Shown here piece by piece: positions 24,239 through 35,848 of a DNA stretch of 64,000 bases. The stretch is taken from the NCBI GenBank assembly GCA_023101725.1, contig JALJCO010001220.1, forward strand, positions 248,001-312,000. The letters run 5' to 3'. How positions within the stretch are numbered: position 1 is the first letter of the stretch; each line of letters begins with the position of its first letter. This DNA is from Atherinomorus stipes. Its lineage: Eukaryota > Chordata > Actinopteri > Atheriniformes > Atherinidae. The position numbers were made by a program, and so were the translations under genes. A model generated the notes under the pieces. The model ran no database searches and had not been told where the DNA came from. It worked only from the letters and a program-made list of their open reading frames with translations.

Positions 24239-26797
24239 AGGTATCATTAGGCCTGCTATTATTATTTTAATTTCCAGTTATTCTAATTTGAATCAAGTTT
24301 GCTTTTGGTGCCTCTTTAGACAGCACTTTGTAGAAAATCATTTCATTTGGTGAACAATCATTCACTTTATTTTGCAGTGCTGCTCTGATTCAGTCCTGTT
24401 TTCTTTAGAAAGACTATGACTATTCTGTTTTATTTTTTATGAACATACACATGAAATATTTTATTGTAGGAAAGTAAAAAATATTCCCCTGAAAACCCGG
24501 TTAGACTGTTTCCCATCTCTCCAACAGCTGTGGGGTCAAAACCATAAAAGACAACATGAAACACATGGGTAGGGTACATGAGGGTCCGACGTCTTTGATG
24601 CTTTTGTGGTTTTTTCCCTTCTCAATGAGCATATGGGGAGCCTCTGACGACAGGGTGTTTATCGGACATAAAGAGATTCAGATCAGCTGAGAGGACTATG
24701 TGTTTTCTCTTTTGGTACTTTACTGTGTTTCAGTGTTCTCTTGCTGTTCACTCTCATCTTTAATCCCTTTCTTTCTCTCCACCATCGCAGCCCATGACAG
24801 TCCCTTGTGAGCTCCCCGTGCTTTGGATCATTGTGCTTACCACAACAAAGAGGAAAACATCCCACATTTGTAAATGGGCTCCTGCCAGTTGGACAGGTTT
24901 TCTTAAACAAGCATTTCAGTGGGGAAAAGGAAGTCAGCTCCTTTTAATCTCAGCAGCAGCAGAATAGGATGAGGGAAAACGTCTGATCCACTAAAATCTA
25001 ATTTAATTGTCACATTTTGATCTGTACAGTTCCTCAGATGTTAATGCACTACATCTATTTTCAGATTTGAATTAGATTGTAAAGATTTCTGTTGTCATCA
25101 GAGTGGTTCTTGTGGACTGTTTGGAGATGCTTTTTTGTTTTTTTTAAATCATAATACTCGGACATTTCCCCCAACCCCTTTTTTTATTCCTTCCTTTCAC
25201 AGTAATCCATTGTCTGACTGTGTTTTGAAAATTCATGTATTTTTTTAAAAGTCTGACAGATGTTTGAGATTGAGCCCTTTTTCGTCTCGACCAAGTACTT
25301 TGAGAGGAAAAGTCAAAAACAGAATCTTTGAATTTCTTTGCTTTGCCTTTGACCTTTTTGTTGCAATCATGAGATAACAGATGATAATCAATCACAAAAA
25401 AGAGAAAAAAACAGTTGCGAAAGCACTCAAGCCAGTAGCAGAACCAGATTTGACACCTTTGCTATGTCTATGAAGGATTAACATTTAATCAAGAAGGTAA
25501 CAGAAGAACCAAAGTGGCTGTTTGAAGAACTGGTGAGGTTGACTTTGTCTTTAGGCGCATTAAACCCAGAGCTGATACAGCACTAATTATAAATACATAA
25601 AATATGGTTCATTCACCAGATCATTTTGCATGAATCTGAAACATCTGGAGCACAGTTTATAAACCCTTCACTTCTGGATCCAAAACTCATCTACAACACT
25701 TGTGAGTGTTATGGTTGAAAGTAAGTGTGTGTTAAGCTGGACTTAGCAACAAATAATTCCCTAATGATCATCACTAAGAAACAGTCCAAGGTAAACAAGT
25801 TTTGTTTCAAGATTGTAGCCAAATGTTGTGTAAAAAGGGTTTACTGCATGCAGTGGTGAAATGAAGTGATCGGGTACAGATTTAATTCAAAAATACGTTC
25901 ACAATTGTGTTCTCGTTTGTGTCAAGTTGCATATCATGGAATTGTTCTGTCCTTTATTGTAGAACCTCAAATTTGTATCCAAAAATACTGTGGGTCACCC
26001 TGTATCCCCTCAACAGGGATCTCATGAGAGTTGGAAATTCCTTTTAGTGTGCTGTTTTCAATGTTTGAAAAGTTCATTTTGGAAATAGTGTTTGTGACTG
26101 CATCTTAATTGTACTGCATAATAGAAATAGGATAGAGCCAGATTGTTTTGCCTCAACTGTTGTAGAATTTCATGTTAGTAAATAAGCCTAAGAGACAAAA
26201 CAAATGCCTATGTGTTATTTTTGGACACAATAGATTTTTCTTACACATTTGGAAGAATAATGTCGTTCACCAATGTATCCCTAAACTCCACTTATCTGAA
26301 GTCTCTTAAGGAGGAACATCTCCAACATCCCTTACGACACTTATAGTTTTCTCTGAGGCATCTGGAGATGTTGCCAGGTGAAAAGGTCTCCTTGACTTTG
26401 AGACTGAGATTAATGTAAACCCTTTGCATTTCAATTCTTTGTGACACATTAACAATTGGGCCACATCTGCTCAAACTAAATCATGTTTCATATTAGTAAT
26501 GTTCAAGTGATCCAATTTGTCCCAGAAAATCCAATATTTGAAAAATAGAAAAATAAAAATATCCAGAAACTAAAAACAGATTTGAGCAACAAAACCTTAT
26601 ATTTTCTTTCTTCCTCTTTAATTAATAATCTCATCATTCATGTGATGTCTTGGTGTATATAACTGTATGAAGTACTTGAAAGCAGCTATGCGTCTGGCAG
26701 CTATAGTTTTAACATACTTCTTATTAGTAGTATATCATTTAGAGGAACCCCTTCCATGTTTTATATTCAGAGCAAACAAACTGCATTGGAGAGTTTA
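24239..26797. other. Intergenic DNA without recognised genes
   Basis: No exon chain, RNA gene or delimitable transposon seen. 24480-24960 is less AT-rich than the rest and is repeat-poor, so it could hold conserved non-coding sequence, but this rests only on composition. Confidence 0.5.
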
Positions 26798-27124
26798 AAG
26801 GGATGCCATGTAACTTTTGGGGCACTAAACCGGTAACTTCCCACTGGCAACACAACTGTCGTAAAATTAAACAGTCTTTGTCCGTGTTTTGGAGTCGTGT
26901 TTGCAGACCACTTTGACCAGCTGATAGCGAAGTCATCGAGCCATAAAGCAAAGTGCTCCAGGTCCCATGATCCAATGAGAGATGGATCTGCTCCTGTAAA
27001 GTTACAATATCTGGCTTTTGAGAAGGGTAGCCCCATCAGAACATGTGTCAAGTTCTATAAATTGACCCCAGAAATAAACATACATTAGGTCAAAGTTTGG
27101 GTCAAAAGTTACATGGTATACCTT
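26798..27124. mobile_element. TA-flanked MITE (Tc1/mariner-type target)
   Basis: Left terminus AAGGGATGCCATGTAACTTT and right terminus AAAGTTACATGGTATACCTT are imperfect inverted repeats, each flanked by TA (26796-26797 and 27125-27126). Length 327 bp, no transposase frame. A TA duplication suggests mobilisation by a Tc1/mariner-type transposase; this is inference. The element at 45262-45727 has similar AAGGGA termini and the same kind of flank. Confidence 0.7.
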
Positions 27125-30099
27125 TAGATACTAGTTGAATGAGAAAAAATAAACATACAAGCACAGCAAATCTTTGAATGGTGTCAAGGGTTTGCAAATT
27201 CAATGACACCTACTTATTATGGCTAATGTTAGTTAATGCTGGTAAACTAAAGTTACATATCTGATAAAAGTGAGCTTCAATGACTCATTTCCTTGTGTGT
27301 TATTGTTACTTTACACTTTGGCAGTAGACTGATAAATACATTAATCTTTATCACAAGACTTAAACAAGTCAAACACTATGCCCCTACAGGCGATGCTTAT
27401 CTTCCTGTTTCATCAACAAGACTGTCATCTAGTGTTGTGAAGTACCAAATAATCACACAAAGTCTCCAGTATTATCACATTTCAAGGGATACTATCATAT
27501 GCTCAGCAGTCAGACTGCGGAGTGCCAAAAGCTTGAAAGTGTGAATTGCAGCAACTGCGTCAAGGTCTGTGATGTGGTTCAGAAAGTTTGCATGGTGGTG
27601 AAGTCTTAATACCATACTATAAATAAGAATTTGGGGGCAGTGAGGGGAAATTTAGTCTGCAGTTCCAGTTGTTGCTGCATGAACTGCAGAGGTTTCGTAG
27701 TCAGTGTTGCAGGTAATCTGATTATTGAGAATTTAGTGAAAACTGAAGCATTTTTTTCCTGCTAAGTCATAAAATGTGACCATTTATCATATTACAAGTG
27801 AGGTAAAAATACACATGTAGTTCTCTTTTAAATATGATTATTTATCATGAATGGAATGAATTAAGCACATGAGTGTGCTTCCACTTGATGACAAAGCAGC
27901 TCTTGGAAAAAGCAGCTCTTCCTCCCTGACTGTTCTTGCTCCTGTGTTTGCCAGCGCTGGAATTTTACTGGAGAGTTTGCCTTGTGTTTGACTGCCCAGT
28001 CCTTATACATACGAGTGAATGGGAGATGGAAAGACTTCAGATTTGCTTCTTTTCAGTGTCCAGTCCTTTGTTGCATCATGCCTCTTTGTTTGACTGAATG
28101 TCTCCTCATTAAACCTGATGCATAAAGACTGGAGAAACTCTTGACTGATTGCAGTTCGCTCTGACTTTTTCTCACTAGGGCAAGATGAACTGAACACACA
28201 CACACACACACACAAAAACACAAAGAAAGTAAGGTTTTTACATTCTCATTCAGGGGATAAGATGTATCGGACATGGTGTTAAAAAATACAACAAAGGAGG
28301 TAGTAGTTAAAAAAGAAAAGTCAGTCTCAAGTTGTTTTCATGAATAACCCCCAACTGGGAAATAAAGAGAGCAGGGGAGACAGGTCATGTTCCCCATCAG
28401 GGAACCCACATAGCATGTCTCAGACTCAGGGGTGTAAGATAGGCTTCTTAAGGAAAAACTATTAAGTGCCATTTATTACAAGAAGTATATACAATATGTT
28501 CTCTCATCTTACATATCTGACATGTACTTTAACAAGGAGATATAATAAAATTGGAGTCTATTTAATCGACGATTTGGGAATAAGGGTTCAAGCACTTTTA
28601 ATAGCAACCACTGTTTTATTATTTAATCTTCAAGGTCTTACTGACTGACTGCTGGAGGGCAACAGCAAAGGGAATGTGGGGAAGCTGACAAGCAGTGTCA
28701 GCAGAGCGAGCCTCACCTGACAATCACCAGTGCCCTCTGCTGGGCTCCACCTATCTATAATCCACCCTTCTTTATCTTTTCTTCTATGTGCTTTCTCAGA
28801 GAGATGGAGACAGACTAATGTTTGGTGAGGGTGAAGAAAAGGCTGCAATGACCCTGTGTCACAGTGAGCTGCTATACAAACCAGGTGCAGCTAAAGAAAA
28901 CATCAGCTTTTAAAAATGCACTTGTGTGTTGTGGTTTGTATTAGTGGGTAAACCAGTTCACTATATGTTTGGTTGTGTGATGCAGGAATGTGCACTGATA
29001 AGCAAGATGGCATTACAATAAAACTGCCTGATTTCACAACGAAGTTTGACCTGAATTTCTCACCCATACACAGAGCAAAAGACTGGCACATGTTGAGCTG
29101 AGTGAATCTGAGATAAGTGAGTGTGATGATGAAATATGCAGTGGTGCAATAAGTAGGAGCTTTTGCAGACCAGACTTTGCAGAGCAGTGATCTGCAAAGT
29201 CTGACAATGAATTGTTCACAGTGCACACGTAGATTTGTGAGCAAAGTATGCAGTCAGACGTAGGAAAGGTCAAAATCAACAGAGAACTCCAAACAAGAGA
29301 GTATTCAGAGAAACCATGGGAGCACTACTCAACAACAAAAAAGGTTTATAGGGGGAAAAAAACAATGTAGCCAGAACTGTTATGAGTTTATAGATCCAGC
29401 TTTCCATTTCCCTTCAGCTATACATCTTTGAAATCGGTGTTTTGGTTGTGCATGAAGCGTGATTATTCTGGTTCCCTCCTGCAGCTCTCATTCCCTGTGT
29501 CTCCAAAAGCAGCAGGCAGCCCTTTTGTAGTTGGTGATTCATTCCCTTCACATCAGAAAGACTGGTGTTTCTGACACAAGGCATGGGTGCTATGATGCTT
29601 TGCTTGTAATGATATGAGATGCTGAATCTTTGGGTGTTTTTTCCCCCCAAACAAATCTGGTTGTGCAAGGCAGGGAGACTGTTATAAAACACAAGGTTGC
29701 CTTCCTGAGAATTCCTTCTCTATCTACGGTTCCATCAACAATGTTTGATACAAAGTTTGAAGTTATGCAGGAGAAGAAGTTGAACTATTTCTGCCCCCCA
29801 CCCCTTTTTTAAAAGTTATTTTAAAAAAGAAAGGAGTAGGAAACCTCAAATACAGAATCAGTTCTGATGTAACAAACAAGCTACTCACATGTCTGATCAC
29901 ATGAACAATCAGCTGTTTTTGCTTTAAGAGAACAAACAGGGCCAATACTCAGACATGAAGGAATGATCACAATTAAGAAAGCAGATTGTAATTTTTGGAG
30001 ATCTTTCTATTTCCCCGTCTGTATGATCAAGAAAACACTCTTTAACTCTCCTTTCTTGAAGTTCCTGTGTAGCAACTGTTTATTATAACCATATGTTAT
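27125..30099. other. Intergenic DNA without recognised genes
   Basis: No gene or delimited transposon. Contains an (AC)n tract at 28194-28214 and a perfect 13-bp stem with 7-nt loop at 29171-29203. 28620-28780 is locally GC-richer but has no recognisable coding content. Confidence 0.5.
28194..28214. repeat. (AC)n microsatellite
   Basis: About ten AC units, bounded by GAAC and AAAAACAC. Confidence 0.95.
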
Positions 30100-30175
30100 T
30101 GTTATATGTCATTTTACAATGTTAAATTTCCCTTCTGGGATAAATAAAGTATTTTTCATTTCATTTCATTCATAT
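30100..30175 (+). repeat. LINE 3' tail (L2/CR1-like)
   Basis: The text AATTTCCCTTCTGGGATAAA followed by TAAAGTATTTTTC and short repeats of ATTTC/CATTT is the usual 3' end of fish L2/CR1-type LINEs, which finish in short direct repeats instead of poly(A). No ORF lies upstream, consistent with 5' truncation. A second similar end, AATTTCCCTCCGGGGATCA with (AAAT)n, lies at 30865-30915. Confidence 0.6.
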
Positions 30176-30298
30176 GTTGGTGATACTGCCATACACTGAG
30201 CACACAGACCACAGCCTAGTGGCTTTCTATTTATTCTATCCATTCATTTTCCATATCTATGCATGCTCACATTCACTTCTAACATTGATGTGGAATTA

Positions 30299-30480
30299 CA
30301 AAAAACAAACAAACAAACAAACAAAACAACAACAACAACAACAAAAAAACATAGCTCCCATATTTTCTGACCGTGGAAGGAAGTCAGAGTACCCAGAGAA
30401 AACATGCAAACTCCACTCTGATATTCAAGCCAAGACCTTTTTATTGTTAGGTGACCATACCAACCACCATGCAGCCCTTA
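30299..30480 (-). repeat. Simple repeat plus dispersed teleost repeat
   Basis: A (CAAA)n/(CAA)n tract (30303-30345) is followed by words such as AGTACCCAGAGAAAACATGC, AAACTCCACTCTGA and CCATGCAGCCC. These match the reverse orientation of the widespread fish repeat also seen at 12356-12530. Diverged; no function implied. Confidence 0.55.
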
Positions 30481-30864
30481 ATAGTGTTGTGTGCATTAGT
30501 TTATGATACCAAGATGTCAACACAACATAGCACCTGTTTTTCAGTTTTGTTTTGTTTTGGCACCAAACAATCAAACAAAAAAACAACCCAACTTTGTTAA
30601 ACTAAGGAGCAGGCTGGGGTTAGAGTCAAAGTCAGATCATATGTCAAAGATGGTTGTAGCCTCTGTGACCTCTCCCACTGGTAAATAGACTTCTGTGTGA
30701 AGTCTTGAGTTTATTATTTGGCTGCTCATGTCAGCCAGAGGAAACAGCACATGAATCAGACTGCGAATGCAAGCATGTCTTTAGTTTATTTTTCGTTTAT
30801 TAAGTTCATTTTTAAGTAGCAGCCCACTGCTCTATGTTTCAGAGATAGGTAAAATGTAGAGCCT

Positions 30865-30915
30865 TAATTTCCCTCCGGGGATCATAACAGTATATCAAAT
30901 AAATAAATAAATAAT
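30865..30915 (+). repeat. LINE 3' tail with (AAAT)n end
   Basis: AATTTCCCTCCGGGGATCA followed by AAATAAATAAATAAATAA resembles an L2/CR1-type LINE terminus with its short tandem-repeat tail. Confidence 0.55.
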
Positions 30916-31683
30916 GGTAATATTTCATGTCGATCCAAAACAACATAGAAAATAAAGACAATATAGGTATATTATATAGGACATTATGGCCTGTTTCCAT
31001 CTAGTATCTGTTTAGCAAATTACTTCTTTCTAACTATTGTTTATCATCATTGTACATGATTTCATGTCAATGTTGAAGTTATTCCATAAATCAGCTCCGT
31101 GGATTGTGAGACTTTGAAGCTTTGTGTTTGTTCTTGTTTTAAGACATCCTTGTACTGTAGACCTTACTTTCCCTCACCTGAAACAGGCCCTGGATAGTTA
31201 CTGTCCAGCGTTATTTGATAAATTACAGTGGACATGAATTGTGCTGTTTTAAGGTCACTCACTTGGTGCATCACACTTTGTTGCACCTGCATAGTAATAA
31301 TACTATCTTGCTGTAAACACTTAGCTGTTGAACTGATCAATCCATTGCTCGGGAAAGCACTAATAACATTTTAAACATTTAATTTTGGTTCTATTTGCAT
31401 TGGCTAATCTTTACACTTCTAATTTATATTTTTAAAAGTTAAGTTTTCATGGTTTAGTCAATAAGTCAAAAGACTAAATTCCGTTTTTCAATGGATCATA
31501 AACATTTTAATTTCTACTGTGAATTTGAACACAGGTATGAGCTCTCTTTTGGAGCAAGTCTCAATGGGTCATTCAAAGAAAAGTAGTTCTTGGAATTTTC
31601 ACATTGGCTTAATTTTTTAGTCTCTTGTTTAAACACATTCTGTCACATATGATTAACTCTGTATATTGAATTATTATCCTTAG

Positions 31684-32400
31684 TGTGGCAGGACAAGGGA
31701 GGGCCAAGTGGGATTCAGTTCCCAGACTCCCGGGTGAAAGTCATGCCTGCTAACCAGTCAGCCAAAGGAATACCCTCTGGCCAAGTAGCCAGGGCGCATC
31801 ATCAATCAGAGACATATGGGCCTTTTCCACTGCACATTTTTGTGACCCTTCCACGTGGCACGGCATGCTTTATTTGTGTTTCCTCTGGGAAAACCCGTTA
31901 CAAGCCGTTACGATATTCTGCACCTGTTTCAGAGCTAGCTCTAACCGTGCTGAACCTACACAAAACGTGACGTACCTGACGGCTCTCCACTGATTGGTCA
32001 AAGGAAATTTTCGTCATACGTGTCATATGTGTCATATCTGTTTTGCCTCGTCTTGTCTAAAAATATCTGGCTCTGTTTTCGGTGACTACAAGCCACAGAA
32101 AAAACAACAACAGCAGTAACACCTCCATATCATCCAATGCCTCCATTGTTGTTTTTGCTTTACTGACCACTGCGTGGCACGGCAGTGACATCACGGCAGT
32201 CTCGACCGTCCCCACTCCACCGACTTCCAGGTAGTAGAATACTGCTTCTCCTGTGTGGAAACAAAAGCCGTCCTGGTCGTCTTTAGCGTGTGGTGCTGTA
32301 CTGTGCTGTACCCTGCCCTGTGCAGCTGCAAAGGAAAAGGCCCAATAGTGACAGAACCGTCAACTGTTTCATCTCCCCCCTTTTCACAAGCAAGTTCTCA
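31684..32400 (-). repeat. tRNA-derived SINE copy 3, split by a transposon
   Basis: The + strand text at 31684-31816 (GGCAGGACAAGGGAGGGCC, GTCAGCCAAAGGAATA, GGCCAAGTAGCCAGGGCGCA) is the reverse complement of the SINE at 32691-32866. The family continues after 32344 with AGTGACAGAACCGTCAACTG, matching AGGACTGTCAACTG in copy 4. The 528 bp between is a separate element (31817-32344). The SINE was therefore in place before the transposon arrived. Confidence 0.65.
31817..32344. mobile_element. MITE nested inside a SINE
   Basis: Termini TGGGCCTTTTCC and GGAAAAGGCCCA are a perfect 12-bp inverted repeat. The flanks ATA (31814-31816) and ATA (32345-32347) may be a 3-bp target duplication. The flanking SINE sequence joins correctly once the element is removed, which independently fixes its limits. 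The interior is GC-richer than average, contains GGCACGGCA repeats near 31857 and 32175, and codes for nothing recognisable. Superfamily is uncertain; a 3-bp duplication and GGG/CCC ends would fit PIF/Harbinger. Confidence 0.7.
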
Positions 32401-32480
32401 TACTCCACGTAGGCTGCCACCCATTAGGAATCATTGGACCACCACTAGTGCTACATGAATCCCTACTTGCAGCACCAGAT

Positions 32481-32640
32481 AGTGGCAGGACTAAGGAGAG
32501 CCCAGGCAGGATTTGATCCCCACACTTCCACGTGAGAGTTATGCTTGCTAACTAGTCAACTAAAGGGATATCCCTGTGGCCAAGTAGCCAGGGCACATGA
32601 TAAATCAGAGGTATGGTGACAGGACTGTCAACTGCCACAT
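32481..32640 (-). repeat. tRNA-derived SINE copy 4
   Basis: Reverse orientation: AGTGGCAGGACTAAGGAGAG, GGATTTGATCCCC (B-box complement), AAAGGGATATCCCTGTGGCC, AAGTAGCCAGGGCACATGAT, GACTGTCAACTGCCACAT. Uninterrupted, about 160 bp. It lies just downstream of copy 3 and 50 bp before the oppositely oriented copy 5. Confidence 0.7.
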
Positions 32641-32690
32641 AAAGAGAGAATGGGTATCAACCATTGGTATGTCAAACTGTATGAAGCAAT

Positions 32691-32866
32691 TGTGACAGTT
32701 TACGGTCTTCCTGTCACTATGCTTCTGAGAGATCATGCGCCCTGGCTACTTGGCCAAGAAGACATCCCTTTGGCTGAACAGTTAGCATGCATGACTCTTA
32801 CCTGGGAGTCTGTGGGATCAAATCCTGCCGAGGCCCTCATTTGTCCTACCACACAATATTCACTAT
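32691..32866 (+). repeat. tRNA-derived SINE copy 5
   Basis: The clearest copy. TGGCTGAACAGTTAGC (32771-32786) resembles a tRNA A-box region, and GATCAAATCC (32816-32825) resembles a B box, with roughly tRNA-like spacing. Leader words CTGTCACTATGC and GCGCCCTGGCTACTTGGCCA occur in all copies. The head cannot fold as a functional tRNA by eye, so it is a SINE and not a tRNA gene. Confidence 0.7.
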
Positions 32867-33404
32867 AGAAAAGAATAGGTGTTTTTTTTTTATAAATCCC
32901 AATTTGGCATTATTTTGATGAGAAAAGCTTTTTTTTTTTTTGGTCATACAGGTTGTTTCTGACAGCAGTGAAAATAATCCACCAAAAACACTTTATCCTC
33001 ATAATTTATGAAGATTCAGACAGTTTTCAGATTGCATTCAGAGGATGGCTGCAGGACCCATCTGATATATCTCTCGGTCGTCATGGAGGGTTGCAAACAC
33101 CAATATAACTTGGGGGTTGTGGCTCAAAATGTTTGAGACCACTGGTGTACACTGTTTAAGCTAATCATTGTCAACTTAATCAGCTGATGATAGCATAAGC
33201 ATTATGTTTGCTGTTCATTATCAATATCTTTATTACAATGTCTATTCAACTTGTAAAATCTAAAGCAACTTATCAGCAGCTACCTTTCCTCTTGCCACGT
33301 AATGAGCTTGTCTGATACTGTACACTCGGAGTTTACCTGCCTGAAGGCTCCGCCTCACTTCCTGTCGCTGCTCTCTGCATGCTGTGTTCATGTGCAGAGC
33401 CAAG

Positions 33405-34289
33405 CTGATCTGACAAAAATACGTGAAATGAGCACGAACGGTTTTACTCACATACGTGTCCCCGACACGTAACTGCTTCAAATTACGTGTCACTGACACG
33501 TAAAGCTGCGCAATGTTAAGTCAATGGGGATGCTTTTCGTGTCCCCAGACACGAATTTTTCAGCTTCAAATTACGTGCTGATGACACGTAAAACTGTGCA
33601 ACGTAAAATCAACAAGTCCTCCAAAAAAATCACACCCATATTAGGTCGTTTGTGCACAAAAATACGGACTATATTGCGTTTTCAACATCCACTCATTTTA
33701 TATATGCAATCCACAGTTTTTCTCATTTTGACGGAGCCTAAATCCTTTTAGGTTTTTTGGCTTTATGCTGCCTGGAGAAACCTGGAATCGATCTCCACAA
33801 CTTCTGCATGACAGACACCTGCTCTGTGTCCTACTCTATACTTCGAGAGCTGCTGTCATGCAACTTGGCTCATGACGTTTGCAAAGCTAAATGACAGCGC
33901 ATGAAATAATTGAGATGATGCTGCGGAATAAATGCCTGTAACAGTTGCATGACAGCAGACTGCATGACTGCAACTGTTACAGGCATTTATTCCGTTGAAA
34001 TGATGATGTTGAAAACGCAATATAGTCCGTATTTTTGTGCACAAACGACCTAATATGGGTGTGATTTTTTTGGAGGACTTGTTGATTTTACGTTGCACAG
34101 TTTTACGTGTCATCAGCACGTAATTTGAAGCTGAAAAATTCGTGTCTGGGGACACGAAAAGCATCCCCATTGACTTAACATTGCGCAGCTTTACGTGTCA
34201 GTGACACGTAATTTGAAGCAGTTACGTGTCGGGGACACGTATGTGAGTAAAACCGTTCGTGCTCATTTCACGTATTTTTGTGAGATCAG
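33405..34289. mobile_element. Foldback element with near-perfect 285-bp inverted arms
   Basis: The left arm 33405-33689 and right arm 34005-34289 are reverse complements over 285 bp, with one difference by my reading (position 33413 versus the base opposite it near 34281). The 315-bp spacer contains a second, perfect 26-bp inverted repeat (33924-33949 and 33969-33994). Each arm carries four short palindromes spaced 30-50 bp apart (33453-33471, 33484-33502, 33537-33554, 33571-33591), three of them of the form TACGTG...CACGTA. Open frames on the two strands are mirror copies of each other and code for nothing recognised. No clear target duplication was found. A foldback DNA transposon or MITE is the best fit. 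Confidence 0.8.
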
Positions 34290-34448
34290 GTTGGCAGAGC
34301 AGATGTCTGACAGCTGAGTATCCTACCGCTGTTGTGCTTCTGGAGGTGGTAATGCAGCTTCAGTTGAGAAATGTTCATATTGCCCATGTGAAACAATTTT
34401 AACCTGAAGGTGCGGTGCTATCAGTGTAGCCAATAAAGGAATACAATA

Positions 34449-35569
34449 GGGGATTATCACGCTTCCGTGTTCCGAACTTCCGGTTTTAAACAGTTAGACG
34501 GCCCACTTCCAGTCCAGTTCAATGTCCCTGCTTTACTTCGTAGATAACGTGAATAAACGCCAACCCTACTGAAATTTTCACGGATTCCAGACTGAAGTGA
34601 TACTAAGGAGGAAGTGGATCAAAGCGATTCTCCAGAGTGAAGGGCCGAACTTTATAATAAAACAACGTAGCATGTTTGTTTGCAGCCGGTGGGGCACAAC
34701 ACCGGCATGCTAGCATTAGCCAGCTAGCGTTTACCGACGTGCTTTACTTTGTGCGTCTTAAAACACACATATCTGAAAATCGGGTCTGTACCCCCCCGTT
34801 TCCAGTGGAACAACTGGGGACTGCCAAGAAAGGAGACGCTTTCAGATGCTTGTGTGTTTTCAGCCGTACAAAGTTAGGCACGTCATCAAGCTGGCTAATG
34901 CTAACCTGCTAACAGTAGTCCGTCAGCTACTACTCTGTTAAACTTTGTAAATCGGATAAACGCCAATGCCAAGTTTTCATTCCAGACTGAGTGATGCTAA
35001 GGAAGAACTGGATTAAAACAACCGATTCGCCGCAGTGGAGGACCGAACTTTATAATAAAACGACACACGTTTGTTTGTGGCCGGCAGTCTGCACAGTCGT
35101 GTTAGCAGGTTAGCATTAGCCAGCTTGATGACGTGCCTAACTTTGTGCGGCTGAAAACACACAGCATCTGAAAGCGTCTCCTTTCTTGGCAGTCCCCAGT
35201 TGTTCCACTGGAAACGGGGAGGTACAGACCCGATTTTCAGATGTTTGTGTGTTTTAAGACGCACAATGTTAAGCACGTCAGTAAACGCTAGCTGGCTAAT
35301 GCTAGCATGCTGTGAAGTGCCGGTGTTGTGCCCCACCGGCGACAAACAAACGTGTGTTTTGTTATAAAGTTCGGCCCTTCACCGCGGCGAATCGATCGCT
35401 TTGAGCCAGCTTTTGATCCAGTATCACTTCGGTCTGGAATGAAAACTTAAGTATGTCTGGAGTTTATCCGATTTAAACAGTATAACAGAGCAGGAACGGC
35501 TGTCGTTAACATGGCCCGGAAGAGGAAGTGTCCAAAATCCGGGAACTTCCGGTAAGCGTGATAATCCCC
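34449..35569. mobile_element. 1.12-kb foldback element flanked by TA
   Basis: Both ends read GGGGATTATCACGCTT in inverted orientation (34449 onward and 35554-35569), each flanked by TA (34447-34448 and 35570-35571). The arms, about 34449-34913 and 35101-35569, are long imperfect inverted repeats with small indels. For example CAACTGGGGACTGCC near 34810 is mirrored by GGCAGTCCCCAGTTG near 35190. A roughly 100-bp unit starting CCAGACTGA and containing CCGAACTTTATAATAAAAC occurs twice in direct orientation (34587-34690 and 34982-35086) and once inverted (35341-35438). No transposase frame. Superfamily is not resolved; a TA duplication would fit Tc1/mariner or a relative. Confidence 0.75.
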
Positions 35570-35848
35570 TATAGAGGAAACACTGATCTGATCCCTGATT
35601 AGTATGTAACAGCTGATTCTGATTGAGTCTGAAACCACATAATCGGCCCTGATTTCCGATTATGTAAACAGATCAGACATCCCTAGTTTAAACAGTGAAA
35701 AGGAGAGTGACCAACATTCATCAGGCAAGCATAATCACAGACTCAGGATGGTAATCTTGCTTTGTCTGTTTGATATGTAGAGATGTTGCTTTAATTACTA
35801 ATGGCTTTTTGGGACTAAACTGATTCCTACTACTGCTACTGTCTACAG

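Noticed and set aside
32771..32825. Possible tRNA gene from A-box and B-box-like words
   Set aside because: The sequence does not form a cloverleaf by eye and recurs in five degenerate copies with a shared leader and tail, which marks a SINE.
33524..34170. Two open frames with identical first part on opposite strands
   Set aside because: They are mirror images created by the 285-bp inverted repeat, not duplicated genes.
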